From NCBI GenBank assembly GCA_964432415.1, contig CAYSNW010000004.1, forward strand, positions 62,001 to 126,000: DNA of 64,000 nucleotides, read 5' to 3'. The notes beneath the pieces are model-generated. The model ran no database searches. It had not been told where the DNA came from and was given only the letters and a program-made list of their open reading frames with translations. A program made the position numbers and the translations under genes. How positions within the stretch are numbered: position 1 is the stretch's first letter; each line of letters starts with the position of its first letter. This stretch comes from JAFECT01 sp964432415. Lineage in GTDB: Bacteria > Pseudomonadota > Alphaproteobacteria > Caulobacterales > Caulobacteraceae. Of this stretch, positions 15,786-23,513 are shown one piece after another.

Positions 15786-16411
15786 CCGCCCGCCCCGCCC
15801 TGGCCAAGGTCCAGATCGCCCGCAAGGAGCTGGGCCTGGACGACTCCACTTATCGCGCCATGGTCGCCCGCATCACCGGCGGCAAGACCTCGGCGAAAGA
15901 CTGCACCGACGCGGAGCTGGGGCTGGTGATCGCCGAGATGCGGGCCAAGGGCTGGACGCCCAGGGCCGCGGCCCGTGCGGCCGGCAAGCCCCGCTACGCC
16001 CGCCAGGCCGACCACCCGGTGGCGAAGAAGGCCCGGGCCATGTGGATCTCGCTCTGGCAGCTGGGAGAGGTCTCAGACCCTTCTGACAGCGCCCTGGAGG
16101 CCTTCGCGCGCCGCCAGCTCAAGGTCGAGCAGCTGCAGTGGGCGGACCAGGGCAAGGGCTACAAGCTGATCGAGGCGCTGAAGGCCTGGGCCGAGCGCGC
16201 CGGCTGGTCGCAGGATCTCACCGGCGTCGATCCCGCCAACCACGTCATGACCCTGAAGGCCCGGCTCTACCTGTGCCTCTGCGCCCGGGTGCTGAACGAC
16301 GGCGAGGACGCCACCATCGAGATCGACCGGCTGGACGACGCGATCGGCATGATGGCCGCGCGCCTTCGCGCCCGCTCGGCCGGCCAGCCCCGGCAGGAAG
16401 GCCGCGCCTGA
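15782..16411 (+). CDS. gemA: GemA-like regulatory protein (Mu gp16 family)
   Basis: A 209-residue protein from GTG 15782. The pattern LAKVQIARKELGLDDSTYRA, GGKTSAKDCTDAEL and ARAMWISLWQLGEV is typical of the Mu gp16/GemA family (DUF1018). In Mu, GemA modulates host gene expression and DNA relaxation; its molecular action is poorly defined. Position directly before a Mor-like activator is the same as in Mu. Confidence 0.85.
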   Translation: MTARPALAKVQIARKELGLDDSTYRAMVARITGGKTSAKDCTDAELGLVIAEMRAKGWTPRAAARAAGKPRYARQADHPVAKKARAMWISLWQLGEVSDPSDSALEAFARRQLKVEQLQWADQGKGYKLIEALKAWAERAGWSQDLTGVDPANHVMTLKARLYLCLCARVLNDGEDATIEIDRLDDAIGMMAARLRARSAGQPRQEGRA

Positions 16412-16662
16412 TGAGCGACGGCGACGATCTCTTCGGCAGCCAGGCCCGGGCCGAGGCCCGCGACCGGACGATCGAGGCGATCGCCGCGGCGCAGGCGCGC
16501 GTCGACCAGGCCGAGGCCCGCCGCCGGCTCGCGCTTGAGCGCGCCAAGGTGCTGGTGGAAGGGGAGGTCGCGAACCGCCGCACCGCCGCGCGCGCCGCCA
16601 CCGCCGAGGCCCTGCGCGCCGAGATCGAGCTGGAGCAGCTGCTCCGGGGCGGCGCGGCATGA
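16411..16662 (+). CDS. Small coiled-coil protein
   Basis: 83 residues, nearly all one long charged helix: EARDRTIEAIAAAQARVDQA, then EARRRLALERAKVLVEGE, ending LEQLLRGGAA. It is joined to GemA by TGATG and to the Mor-like gene by ATGA, so it is part of the middle operon. No family recognised. Confidence 0.55.
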   Translation: MSDGDDLFGSQARAEARDRTIEAIAAAQARVDQAEARRRLALERAKVLVEGEVANRRTAARAATAEALRAEIELEQLLRGGAA

Positions 16663-17054
16663 ACATGCGCGTCGATCCGCCGGTCGAGATCTCCGCCGAC
16701 GCCAGCAAGGTCGACCAGGTCGCCGCCCTGATCGGGCCTGAGGCCTGGGGCCGGCTGCAGACCGACTTCGGCGGACGGCGGCTCTACGTCCCGGAGAAGC
16801 CGGGCGAGCATCACCCGCTGGCGGTCAGCATCGGGCTGGAGCTGGCCCAGCGCCTCGGCCGGCGCTTCAGCCAGGAATACCTTGAGATCCCGCTGGCGCT
16901 GAAGAAGCGCACCCTGATCGCCCGCATGCTGGCGCAGGGGGTCAGCCCGGCCGAAATCGCCCGGGCATTGCATTGCACCCGCCGTCACGTCTACGCAGTG
17001 AAGAGCGAGATCGAGGCCGAAGGGGGAAGCCCCCAGAAGGACTTTTTCGCCTGA
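16659..17054 (+). CDS. Mor/C-like transcription activator of late genes
   Basis: A 131-residue protein matching the Mor activator family: a dimerisation half with GGRRLYVPEKPGEHHPLAV and a C-terminal HTH (SPAEIARALHCTRRHVYAVK). Mu has two such proteins, Mor for the middle and C for the late promoters; only one is seen here. Members bind imperfect dyads just upstream of weak promoters and recruit RNA polymerase. The two dyads found at 17067 and 29458 are probable targets; the first lies 13 bp after this gene's stop. Confidence 0.85.
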   Translation: MNMRVDPPVEISADASKVDQVAALIGPEAWGRLQTDFGGRRLYVPEKPGEHHPLAVSIGLELAQRLGRRFSQEYLEIPLALKKRTLIARMLAQGVSPAEIARALHCTRRHVYAVKSEIEAEGGSPQKDFFA

Positions 17055-17066
17055 GGTTGGCCAGGG

Positions 17067-17089
17067 GTGTGAACCCCTTCACACTGAAA
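17067..17089 (+). promoter_or_regulatory. Late promoter element, copy 1
   Basis: GTGTGAACCCCTTCACAC followed by TGAAA; the dyad arms GTGTGAA/TTCACAC are perfect with a CCCC centre. TAGCGT at 17108-17113 could be the -10. The dyad centre would then be near -45, as for Mor/C sites. The identical 23-mer is at 29458-29480. Confidence 0.7.
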
Positions 17090-17119
17090 GCCAGGGCTGC
17101 ATCCACCTAGCGTCACGGC

Positions 17120-17749
17120 ATGGACGCTTCGGCCGCAGTGAACCCCCGTGACCAGTTGAACCCGGCGCACGACGCCCGGTTCCAGGCGTTCGTCCCCAAG
17201 CTGAAGCTGATCGAAGGCTCCGCCTTCACCAACGACCCGGCCGACCCGGGCGGCCCGACCCGCTGGGGCATGAGCCTGCGCTACCTGACCGGCGAGCTGC
17301 GCACCCGACCCGAACTGCTCGATCTCTTCGACCTCGACCACGACGGTGACATCGACATCGCCGACATCCGGGCCATGCCCTGGCCGGCCGCCGAAGCCGA
17401 GTACTGGACCCGCTTCTGGCGGGCGACGGGGTTCGACCGCCTTCCCCAGCCGCTGGACCTGGCCCTGCTGGACGAAGGGATCAACGCCAGCCCGCGCGCG
17501 GCGGTGCGCATGCTGCAGATGGCGCTGAACAAGCTCTGGCCCGCCGAACTGGTCACCGACGGCGCGCTGGGCCCGGCGACCGCCCTGCGGATCTCGCAGG
17601 TTTGCGAGCGCTTCGGCGCGGACCTGGTCCTGACCAACTTCCGCAACGAGGTCGCCGACCGCTACCGCGTGCTGATCAAGAAACACCCGGCCTTCGAGAA
17701 GTACCGCAAGGGCTGGCTGAGGCGGGCGGCGGAGCTGGGCGATGTCTGA
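17120..17749 (+). CDS. Endolysin, GH108-type, with EF-hand-like insert
   Basis: A 209-residue lysozyme-like protein. The catalytic glutamate is Glu32 in KLIEGSAFTNDPADPGGPTRWG-type context (residues 29-50), as in the GH108/ZliS family, and a C-terminal peptidoglycan-binding part follows from about residue 125. Between them residues 71-82, DLDHDGDIDIAD, match a calcium-binding EF-hand/dockerin loop. It degrades peptidoglycan at lysis. No signal peptide is seen, so export depends on a holin. No Shine-Dalgarno precedes the ATG at 17120, close to the predicted transcription start, so the mRNA may be leaderless. Confidence 0.85.
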   Translation: MDASAAVNPRDQLNPAHDARFQAFVPKLKLIEGSAFTNDPADPGGPTRWGMSLRYLTGELRTRPELLDLFDLDHDGDIDIADIRAMPWPAAEAEYWTRFWRATGFDRLPQPLDLALLDEGINASPRAAVRMLQMALNKLWPAELVTDGALGPATALRISQVCERFGADLVLTNFRNEVADRYRVLIKKHPAFEKYRKGWLRRAAELGDV

Positions 17750-17885
17750 GCCGGGCCACCGCGACTTCTGGCCGGTCCTGGGCGCCGCCCTGGCCTTGGT
17801 CCTGCTCGCCGCCAGCGTGATCGAGGGCTGCTACCTGGCCATGGACGCCTTCAACCTGTGGAGCATGGGCCAATGTTCGGACTGA
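17742..17885 (+). CDS. Small membrane protein, holin candidate
   Basis: 47 residues from ATG 17742, overlapping both the endolysin end and the spanin start. One clear membrane segment (FWPVLGAALALVLLAASVI) is followed by a short amphipathic C-terminus. Its position between endolysin and spanin is where a holin or pinholin is expected. A single short segment is at the low end for a holin, so this remains a candidate; the other candidate is at 27773. Confidence 0.5.
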   Translation: MSEPGHRDFWPVLGAALALVLLAASVIEGCYLAMDAFNLWSMGQCSD

Positions 17886-18445
17886 ACGCGCTCTCCCTCA
17901 AGGGCTGGCTGACCCTGGGCGCCGCCGCCGGCGTCCTCGCCCTGGCCGGCTTCGCCGCCTTCGAGCATGGCCGCGCCGACCGCGAGGCCGGCCAGCTCAA
18001 GCTTTGGGTCCGGTGCGACCAGCTGGCCGGGTCGGTGGTCGTGGGCGCGCCCGCGCCGGCCGAGCTGGACAAGGCTTGCACCGCAACCCTGGCGCTGGCC
18101 ATCCGCCACGCCGGTCAGGCTCACGCCTGCGACGACGGCCTGAAGGCGGTTCCCGAGGACACGGCCGAGGCGAACGCCGCCTGCTCGACCCCGGTCAAGA
18201 CGGTGATCGCCGAGCGCGACGCCGCCCAGACCGAAACCAACAACCTGCGCGACCAGCTGGCCGCCGCCGCCAGCGACCGTGCCGCCGCCGTCGCCCGGGC
18301 CACCGCGCGGGCCGACCTGACCCTCAAGGATCTGCAACATGCCCAGAGCGTCCTCGACGCTGCGCCGCGCGGCGCTGACGGCCTCGCTACTTGCGACGCT
18401 GAGTGCCTGCGGAGGCTCTCCCAAGCCCCGGCCGGACCTCGTTGA
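17873..18445 (+). CDS. Rz-like inner-membrane spanin
   Basis: 190 residues from ATG 17873 (a GTG at 17858 would add five residues). One N-terminal membrane segment (LTLGAAAGVLALAGFAAF) is followed by a periplasmic helical region rich in Ala and charged residues (IAERDAAQTETNNLRDQLAA). This is the form of Rz i-spanins, which join the inner and outer membranes in the last step of lysis. The Rz1-like gene starts inside it in another frame, which confirms the assignment. Confidence 0.75.
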   Translation: MFGLNALSLKGWLTLGAAAGVLALAGFAAFEHGRADREAGQLKLWVRCDQLAGSVVVGAPAPAELDKACTATLALAIRHAGQAHACDDGLKAVPEDTAEANAACSTPVKTVIAERDAAQTETNNLRDQLAAAASDRAAAVARATARADLTLKDLQHAQSVLDAAPRGADGLATCDAECLRRLSQAPAGPR

Positions 18446-18695
18446 CCGAGCGCCGGACCCGGTGACCACCACGGTGGTGCAGACCCGCTGGGTCTGTCCC
18501 GCCGAGCTGGACAACGCGCCCCCCGCCGCGCCCCAGCCGGCGCTCGACGCCCGGGTGATCACCAACCCGCCCGGCGCCGACTATGTCGCACGCGTCCACG
18601 CCTGGGCGATGGGTCTCTACGGCCTGATCAACGACGCCCGGGCCGATTGCTTCGCCCATGGCGCCGGCGTGAAGCCCGCCCCGGCGGGCGGCTGA
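18339..18695 (+). CDS. Rz1-like outer-membrane lipoprotein spanin
   Basis: 118 residues starting inside the Rz-like gene in a different frame. The lipoprotein signal ends in the lipobox LSAC. The mature part is proline-rich (GGSPKPRPDLVDRAPDP and APPAAPQPALD), as in Rz1 proteins. It is longer than classical Rz1. It pairs with the Rz-like protein to fuse the membranes at lysis. Confidence 0.8.
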   Translation: MPRASSTLRRAALTASLLATLSACGGSPKPRPDLVDRAPDPVTTTVVQTRWVCPAELDNAPPAAPQPALDARVITNPPGADYVARVHAWAMGLYGLINDARADCFAHGAGVKPAPAGG

Positions 18696-18709
18696 GACGG
18701 GCGCGGGGG

Positions 18710-18940
18710 GTGGATTTGGCGGACGAGGCGCAGGCCATCACCGACGCGGCCGAGGCCCGGTTCCGGGCCGGCCGGCCGGCGCGCGCCCCCGAACCGGGGC
18801 CGCCGGACTGCGAAGACTGTGACGGGACTATCGAAGCGGCGCGGCGGGCGGCACACCCCGCCGCCCGCAAGTGCATCAACTGCCAGCGCGCCGCCGAGGC
18901 GCGCCGGCGCAAGTACGCCGGGGGCGTTCGTGGATCTTAG
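18710..18940 (+). CDS. TraR/DksA-type zinc finger protein
   Basis: 76 residues from GTG 18710. It begins DLADEAQAITDAAEARF and contains the four-cysteine finger CEDC...CINC with PAARKCINCQ, typical of short TraR/DksA homologues. Such phage proteins bind the RNA polymerase secondary channel and alter promoter choice without ppGpp. The family is common at this point of Mu-like late operons. A TTG at 18716 is an alternative start. Confidence 0.8.
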   Translation: MDLADEAQAITDAAEARFRAGRPARAPEPGPPDCEDCDGTIEAARRAAHPAARKCINCQRAAEARRRKYAGGVRGS

Positions 18941-19286
18941 GACTTTGACAGACGCCATCCCGGTGATCTCGCTTGTCGCCAACGGCGTTGCGGTCTGGGC
19001 GGCCTGGAGCCTGCGCCAGCTCGCGAAGGCCGAGGTGACCAAGATCGTCACCGAAGCCACCGCCGGGCTCGCCGAGAGCGTGAAGGGCGCGGTGACCCGC
19101 CTGGACGACGCGGAAAGCCGTCTCGATAAGTACGAAGTGCGCTTCGAGACCGTGGCCACCAAAGAAGACCTGGCCAGGGTCACCGGCAAGATCGATGCGG
19201 TCGGCAACAACGTGGACGAGGTGAAGGCGGTAGCTCGCCGCCTCGAAGGCTATTTCCTCCAGCGCGGCGTGGAGCGGGCGGAATGA
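18930..19286 (+). CDS. DUF2730 protein (Mu gp25-like)
   Basis: 118 residues from GTG 18930, overlapping the zinc-finger gene by 11 bases. An N-terminal membrane segment (AIPVISLVANGVAVWAAWSL) is followed by a coiled coil (VTRLDDAESRLDKYEVRFET). This is the form of DUF2730/gp25 in Mu-like phages. Role unknown. Confidence 0.75.
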   Translation: MDLRTLTDAIPVISLVANGVAVWAAWSLRQLAKAEVTKIVTEATAGLAESVKGAVTRLDDAESRLDKYEVRFETVATKEDLARVTGKIDAVGNNVDEVKAVARRLEGYFLQRGVERAE

Positions 19287-19573
19287 GCTACGCCGACCAC
19301 TTCGCGGCTCACGTCCGCATCGCCATCCTTCAGATTCTGCGCGAGGCCGACGGCTTCTGCGCGATCAGCTCGATCCTGGCGCCCGCGCTGCTCGATCGGG
19401 ACCTTCCGGTGTCGCGGGACAAGGTCAAGACCGAGATCGCCTGGCTGGCCGAGCAGGGCCTGGTGACCTTCGTCGAACACGGGGGGCACTACGTGGCCAC
19501 CGCCACAGAACGGGGCCGCGACATCGCCGCCGGACTGGGTAAGTGCCCCGGCGTCGCCCGACCGGGCGATTGA
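19283..19573 (+). CDS. Winged-helix protein (Mu gp26-like)
   Basis: 96 residues with an ArsR-like winged helix: RIAILQILREADGFCAISSI, then SRDKVKTEIAWLAEQGLVTF as recognition helix and wing. This matches the gp26 family that always precedes gp27 in Mu-like phages. ATGA overlap with the preceding gene. Confidence 0.75.
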   Translation: MSYADHFAAHVRIAILQILREADGFCAISSILAPALLDRDLPVSRDKVKTEIAWLAEQGLVTFVEHGGHYVATATERGRDIAAGLGKCPGVARPGD

Positions 19574-19576
19574 GTC

Positions 19577-20161
19577 ATGCCCGCCCGTCCGAACCGCCCG
19601 TCGTCGATCGACCGGCTCCCTGAGCCAATCCGTGCCCTGATCGGCCAGCTGCGCCAGGACGGGCGCACGATCGATGAGATCCTGGACAAGCTCCGCGAGC
19701 TGGACGTGGAGGTCTCACGATCGGCGGTGGGGCGCCACGTCAAGAGCCTGGCGGAGATCGGCGCGGACATGCGCCGCTCCCGTGACATCGCCAGCGCCCT
19801 GGTCGGCCAGTTCGGCGCGGAGCCGGACGACAAGCTGGCGCGGCTGAACATGGAGCTGATGCACGGCGTGATCTTCCAGATCATGACCGCCGCGTCCAAG
19901 CCCGGCGAGGACGGCGAGGAGGGCGGCCCGGTCACGTTCAGCGCCGGCGACGCCATGTTCCTGGCCAAGGCCCTGCAGTCGCTGACCTCGGCCAGCAAAA
20001 CCGACGCCGAGAAGACGATCAGGCTCCGGGAAGAGGCTGAGAAGAAGGCGAGAGCCGAGGCGGCTGCGGCCGTGGACCGGGTCGCCAAGCGCACCGAGGC
20101 CGGCCTGTCGAAGGACACGGTGAACGCCATCAAGCGCGAGATTCTGGGGCTCAGGGACTGA
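19577..20161 (+). CDS. Small terminase subunit, DUF3486 (Mu gp27-like)
   Basis: 194 residues. RTIDEILDKLRELDVEVSRS followed by AVGRHVKSLAEIG is the N-terminal HTH of DUF3486; the C-terminus is coiled. The small terminase recognises phage DNA and works with the large subunit, whose ATG overlaps its stop (TGATGG). In Mu this family starts headful packaging at the left end. Confidence 0.85.
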   Translation: MPARPNRPSSIDRLPEPIRALIGQLRQDGRTIDEILDKLRELDVEVSRSAVGRHVKSLAEIGADMRRSRDIASALVGQFGAEPDDKLARLNMELMHGVIFQIMTAASKPGEDGEEGGPVTFSAGDAMFLAKALQSLTSASKTDAEKTIRLREEAEKKARAEAAAAVDRVAKRTEAGLSKDTVNAIKREILGLRD

Positions 20162-21804
20162 TGGCCTACGACATCGGTCCGATCAGTGAGGAGGAGTGGG
20201 CCCGGTTCCGCCGGGAGACCACCCAGACCCTGCCGCCCGAGCTGGCCGGCAAGGATTTGCCGGACATCCTCATGCCCTCGCAGAAGGCCCTGCTGAAGGC
20301 CACGGCCACCAACCAGGTGGTGGGCTGCGACAAGAGCCGCCGGATCGGCTTCACCTGGGCGGTGGCGTCCGACGCGGTCCTCACCGCCGGCGCCCAGAAG
20401 ACGGCCGGGGGCATGGACGCCCTCTACATCGGCTACAACCTGGATATGGCGCGGGAGTTCATCGACACCTGCGCCATGTGGGCGAAGGCGTTCATGCCCG
20501 CCTGCACCGAGGTTTCGGAGTTCCTGTTCCTGGACCAGGAGAAGGGCCAGGAGGATCGCCACATCCAGGCGTTCCGCATCCGGTTCGCTTCGGGGTTCGA
20601 GATCGTCGCCCTGTCCAGCCGCCCGCGCTCCCTGCGGGGCCGCCAGGGCTATGTCATCCTGGACGAGTTCGCCTTCCACGACGATGCGCCGGGCCTGCTG
20701 AAGGCGGCCATGGCCTTCCTGATCTGGGGCGGCAAGGTGCTGGTCATCTCGACCCACAACGGGGTCGACAACCCGTTCAACGAGTTCCTGAACGACATCC
20801 GCGCCGGCAAGCGCGCCGGGGTGGTGGTGCGCTGCACCTTCGACCAGGCGATCGAGGAGGGGCTCTACAAGCGCGTCTGCCTGATGCGCGGGATCGAGTG
20901 GACTCCAGAGGGCGAGGCCCGCTGGCGTGCCGAGGTCCGGGCCTCCTACGCTGGCGACGCGGCCGAGGAGCTGGACTGCGAGCCCAGCCAGGGTTCCGGC
21001 GTCTGGCTGAGCCGTGCGGTGATCGAGGCCTGCGCGACGGAGCCGCCTCATGTGCTTCGCCTGGTCTGTCCGCCGGGCTTCGAGCTCAAGCCCGAGCCCG
21101 AGCGGCGATCCTACGTGGACGCCTGGCTGGAGCAGACGGTCAAGCCGCACGTCGAGGCTCTCGACCGTCGCCTGCGCCACTTCTTCGGCCAGGACTTCGC
21201 CCGCACCGGCGACGTGTCGTCCTACACCCCGCTCGTGATCGAACGAGATCTGCGCCGGCGCGTGCCGTTCGTGATCGAGATGCGCAACGTCCCGCACGAA
21301 CAGCAGAAGCAGGTGGTGTTCTGGGTCACCGAGCGCCTGCCGCGCTTCGGGGGCGGAAAGCTCGACGCCACCGGCAACGGCTCCTACCTGGCCGAGGTCA
21401 CCATGCAGAAATTCGGCGCCAGCCGGATCGAGGAGGTGAAGCTCAGCCAGAATTGGTACCTCGACAACATGCCGCCCCTGAAGCCGGCGTTCGAAGACCG
21501 GATGCTGGCGATCCCAGGTCACGTCGATCTGGTCGATGACGTTCGCCAGGTGAAGCTGATCCGGGGCATCCCCATGGTCCCCGAAGTGACCACAAAGGGC
21601 TCGGACGGCCTGCAGCGACACGGCGACTTCGCGGTCAGCCTGGCGCTCGCCTACGCCGCCAGCCGGGGTGAAGTCAGCGAGTACGCCTACCAATCCGTCC
21701 CCAAGACCCGGGAGGGCGTGTCCGCCGAGGAGTTCGTCTTCGGTGAGCGCGAGCCCCGGTCCGCGAGCCTGGCCCGCGAGCTGCGCCGGAAAGGATGCAT
21801 CTGA
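20161..21804 (+). CDS. Large terminase subunit (Mu gp28-like)
   Basis: 547 residues. The ATPase part has CDKSRRIGFTWAVA in the Walker A position and VILDEFAFH as Walker B with the catalytic glutamate. The RNase H-like nuclease domain lies at the C-terminus, with DFARTGDVSSYTPLV and DATGNGSYLAE supplying acidic residues. It pumps DNA into proheads and cuts it. Length is as expected for the family (about 550). Confidence 0.92.
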   Translation: MAYDIGPISEEEWARFRRETTQTLPPELAGKDLPDILMPSQKALLKATATNQVVGCDKSRRIGFTWAVASDAVLTAGAQKTAGGMDALYIGYNLDMAREFIDTCAMWAKAFMPACTEVSEFLFLDQEKGQEDRHIQAFRIRFASGFEIVALSSRPRSLRGRQGYVILDEFAFHDDAPGLLKAAMAFLIWGGKVLVISTHNGVDNPFNEFLNDIRAGKRAGVVVRCTFDQAIEEGLYKRVCLMRGIEWTPEGEARWRAEVRASYAGDAAEELDCEPSQGSGVWLSRAVIEACATEPPHVLRLVCPPGFELKPEPERRSYVDAWLEQTVKPHVEALDRRLRHFFGQDFARTGDVSSYTPLVIERDLRRRVPFVIEMRNVPHEQQKQVVFWVTERLPRFGGGKLDATGNGSYLAEVTMQKFGASRIEEVKLSQNWYLDNMPPLKPAFEDRMLAIPGHVDLVDDVRQVKLIRGIPMVPEVTTKGSDGLQRHGDFAVSLALAYAASRGEVSEYAYQSVPKTREGVSAEEFVFGEREPRSASLARELRRKGCI

Positions 21805-23513
21805 TGGCGCTGGTCGATTATCTCGGGCGCCCGGTCCGGGTCGAGGCCCTGAAACAGGAGGTGGCGGGGCCGACCCTGTCGGGCGTGCGCTCGATCATCT
21901 CCGAACACCCGGCCTCGGGCCTGACGCCGGGGCGGCTGGCCTCGATCCTGCGCCAGGCCGAGAACCACGACGCCCTGGCCTACCTCGCCCTGGCCGAGGA
22001 CATGGAGGAGAAGGATCTCCACTACCTCGGCGTCCTCGGCACGCGGAAGCGCCAGGTCTCCCAGCTGCCGATCACCGTGGAGTCGCCCTCCGACGACCCG
22101 GACGATGAGGCCAACACCCAGCTCGTGCGCGATTGGCTGGAGCGCGACACGCTGCAGATGGAGCTGTTCGACATCCTGGATGCGGTCGGCAAGGGCTTCA
22201 GCCGCACCGAGATCGTCTGGGACATGTCGGAGCGGCAGTGGCTGCCCAACCGCCTCGAATGGCGCGACCCGCGCTGGTTCACCTTCGACCGGATCGACGG
22301 GCGGACCCCGATGCTCCGGGGCGACGACGGCTTCCCGGTCCCCTTGGACGCCTTCAAGTACATCTGCCACGACCACCAGGCCAAGTCGGGCCTGCCGATC
22401 CGGGGCGGCCTGGCCCGCCCGGCGTCCTGGGCGTGGATGTTCAAGAACTACTCGCTGAAGGACTGGGTGGCCTTCGCCGAGGTCTACGGCATGCCGCTGC
22501 GCATGGGCCGCTACGACAACGGCGAGACCCCGGAGAACATCGCGCTCCTGGCCCGGGCGGTGGCGGACATGGGCTCCGACGCCGCGGCGGTCTTCCCGAA
22601 GTCCATGGAGGTGATTTTCGGCGACGGCAAGCAGAGCGCGGCCGGCGGCTCGGCCGAGGTCTACGAGCGGCTGTGCATCTTCCTGGACCAGCAGATGTCC
22701 AAGGCGGTGCTGGGCCAGACCGGAACCACGGACGCGACCACCGGCGGCTTCGGCAGCTCCGGCCAGGTGCATGACGAGGTCCGGGGCGACATAGAGAACG
22801 CCGACGCCAAGCAGCTGTCCGCCAGCCTGAACCGTGACATCGTGCGTCCGATCGTGGACCTGAACCGCGGTCCGCCGGCGTCGGGCAAGTACCCCCGGAT
22901 CAAGATCGGGCGCGAGGAGTCGATCGACATTCCCGAGACGGTCGGGGCGGTGGACAAGCTGGTCCGCCTGGGCGCGCGCATTCCCGAATCCTGGGCCCGC
23001 AAGATCGTGGGCGCCCCCGAGCCGAAGGCTGACGAGGCGGTCCTGCAGGTGTCGGGACCGCCGGCCATCGATCCGAACGCGGACCCGGCCTTGGGCGCGC
23101 CCGGCGGCCCGTTTCAGCCCGGTCCCGAAAATAAGGGCCGTACAGCCCGTCCGCCGGCGAAAGCCCCCGCTGGGGGTCCAAGGTCGAGTCGGGGCTTCTC
23201 AGCCTTACCACCGGCTTCTCAGAGGGCGTTTCACGCGCAGGGACACTCATCGACAGCGACCGGCGATGCGCTGGACCGGATGATCGAGGCGGACCTGGGC
23301 GACTGGGAGCCGGTGCTCGAAGCCGTGGTCGACCCGGTCCGTGAGGTCCTGGCCAGGTGCTCGACCCTGACCGAGGCGCGCGATCGCCTGACCGAGGCCC
23401 TGGGCGCCATGGACGACGGCCCCTTCACCGAACTGCTGGCCCGGGCCGGCTTCAACGCCCACCTGGCGGGCCTGGCCGGGCTCGATCTCTCCGACAGCGG
23501 AACCGACCAATGA
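21804..23513 (+). CDS. Portal protein, DUF935 (Mu gp29-like)
   Basis: About 569 residues from ATG 21804; an ATG at 21795 is possible, but the spacing from GGAAAGGA favours 21804. Features of DUF935 portals are present: YLALAEDMEEKDLHYLGVLG, FSRTEIVWDMSERQWLPN, and a stem region VFAEVYGMP-like (AFAEVYGMPLRMG). Residues about 430-480 are proline/glycine/serine-rich and probably disordered; the DNA there holds two GGCTTCTCAG copies. The portal is the DNA gate at the capsid vertex. Confidence 0.9.
   Translation: MALVDYLGRPVRVEALKQEVAGPTLSGVRSIISEHPASGLTPGRLASILRQAENHDALAYLALAEDMEEKDLHYLGVLGTRKRQVSQLPITVESPSDDPDDEANTQLVRDWLERDTLQMELFDILDAVGKGFSRTEIVWDMSERQWLPNRLEWRDPRWFTFDRIDGRTPMLRGDDGFPVPLDAFKYICHDHQAKSGLPIRGGLARPASWAWMFKNYSLKDWVAFAEVYGMPLRMGRYDNGETPENIALLARAVADMGSDAAAVFPKSMEVIFGDGKQSAAGGSAEVYERLCIFLDQQMSKAVLGQTGTTDATTGGFGSSGQVHDEVRGDIENADAKQLSASLNRDIVRPIVDLNRGPPASGKYPRIKIGREESIDIPETVGAVDKLVRLGARIPESWARKIVGAPEPKADEAVLQVSGPPAIDPNADPALGAPGGPFQPGPENKGRTARPPAKAPAGGPRSSRGFSALPPASQRAFHAQGHSSTATGDALDRMIEADLGDWEPVLEAVVDPVREVLARCSTLTEARDRLTEALGAMDDGPFTELLARAGFNAHLAGLAGLDLSDSGTDQ

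Noticed and set aside
19489..21693. 734-codon minus-strand frame opposite the terminase genes
   Set aside because: Terminase subunits are clear on the plus strand; no motif on the other strand.
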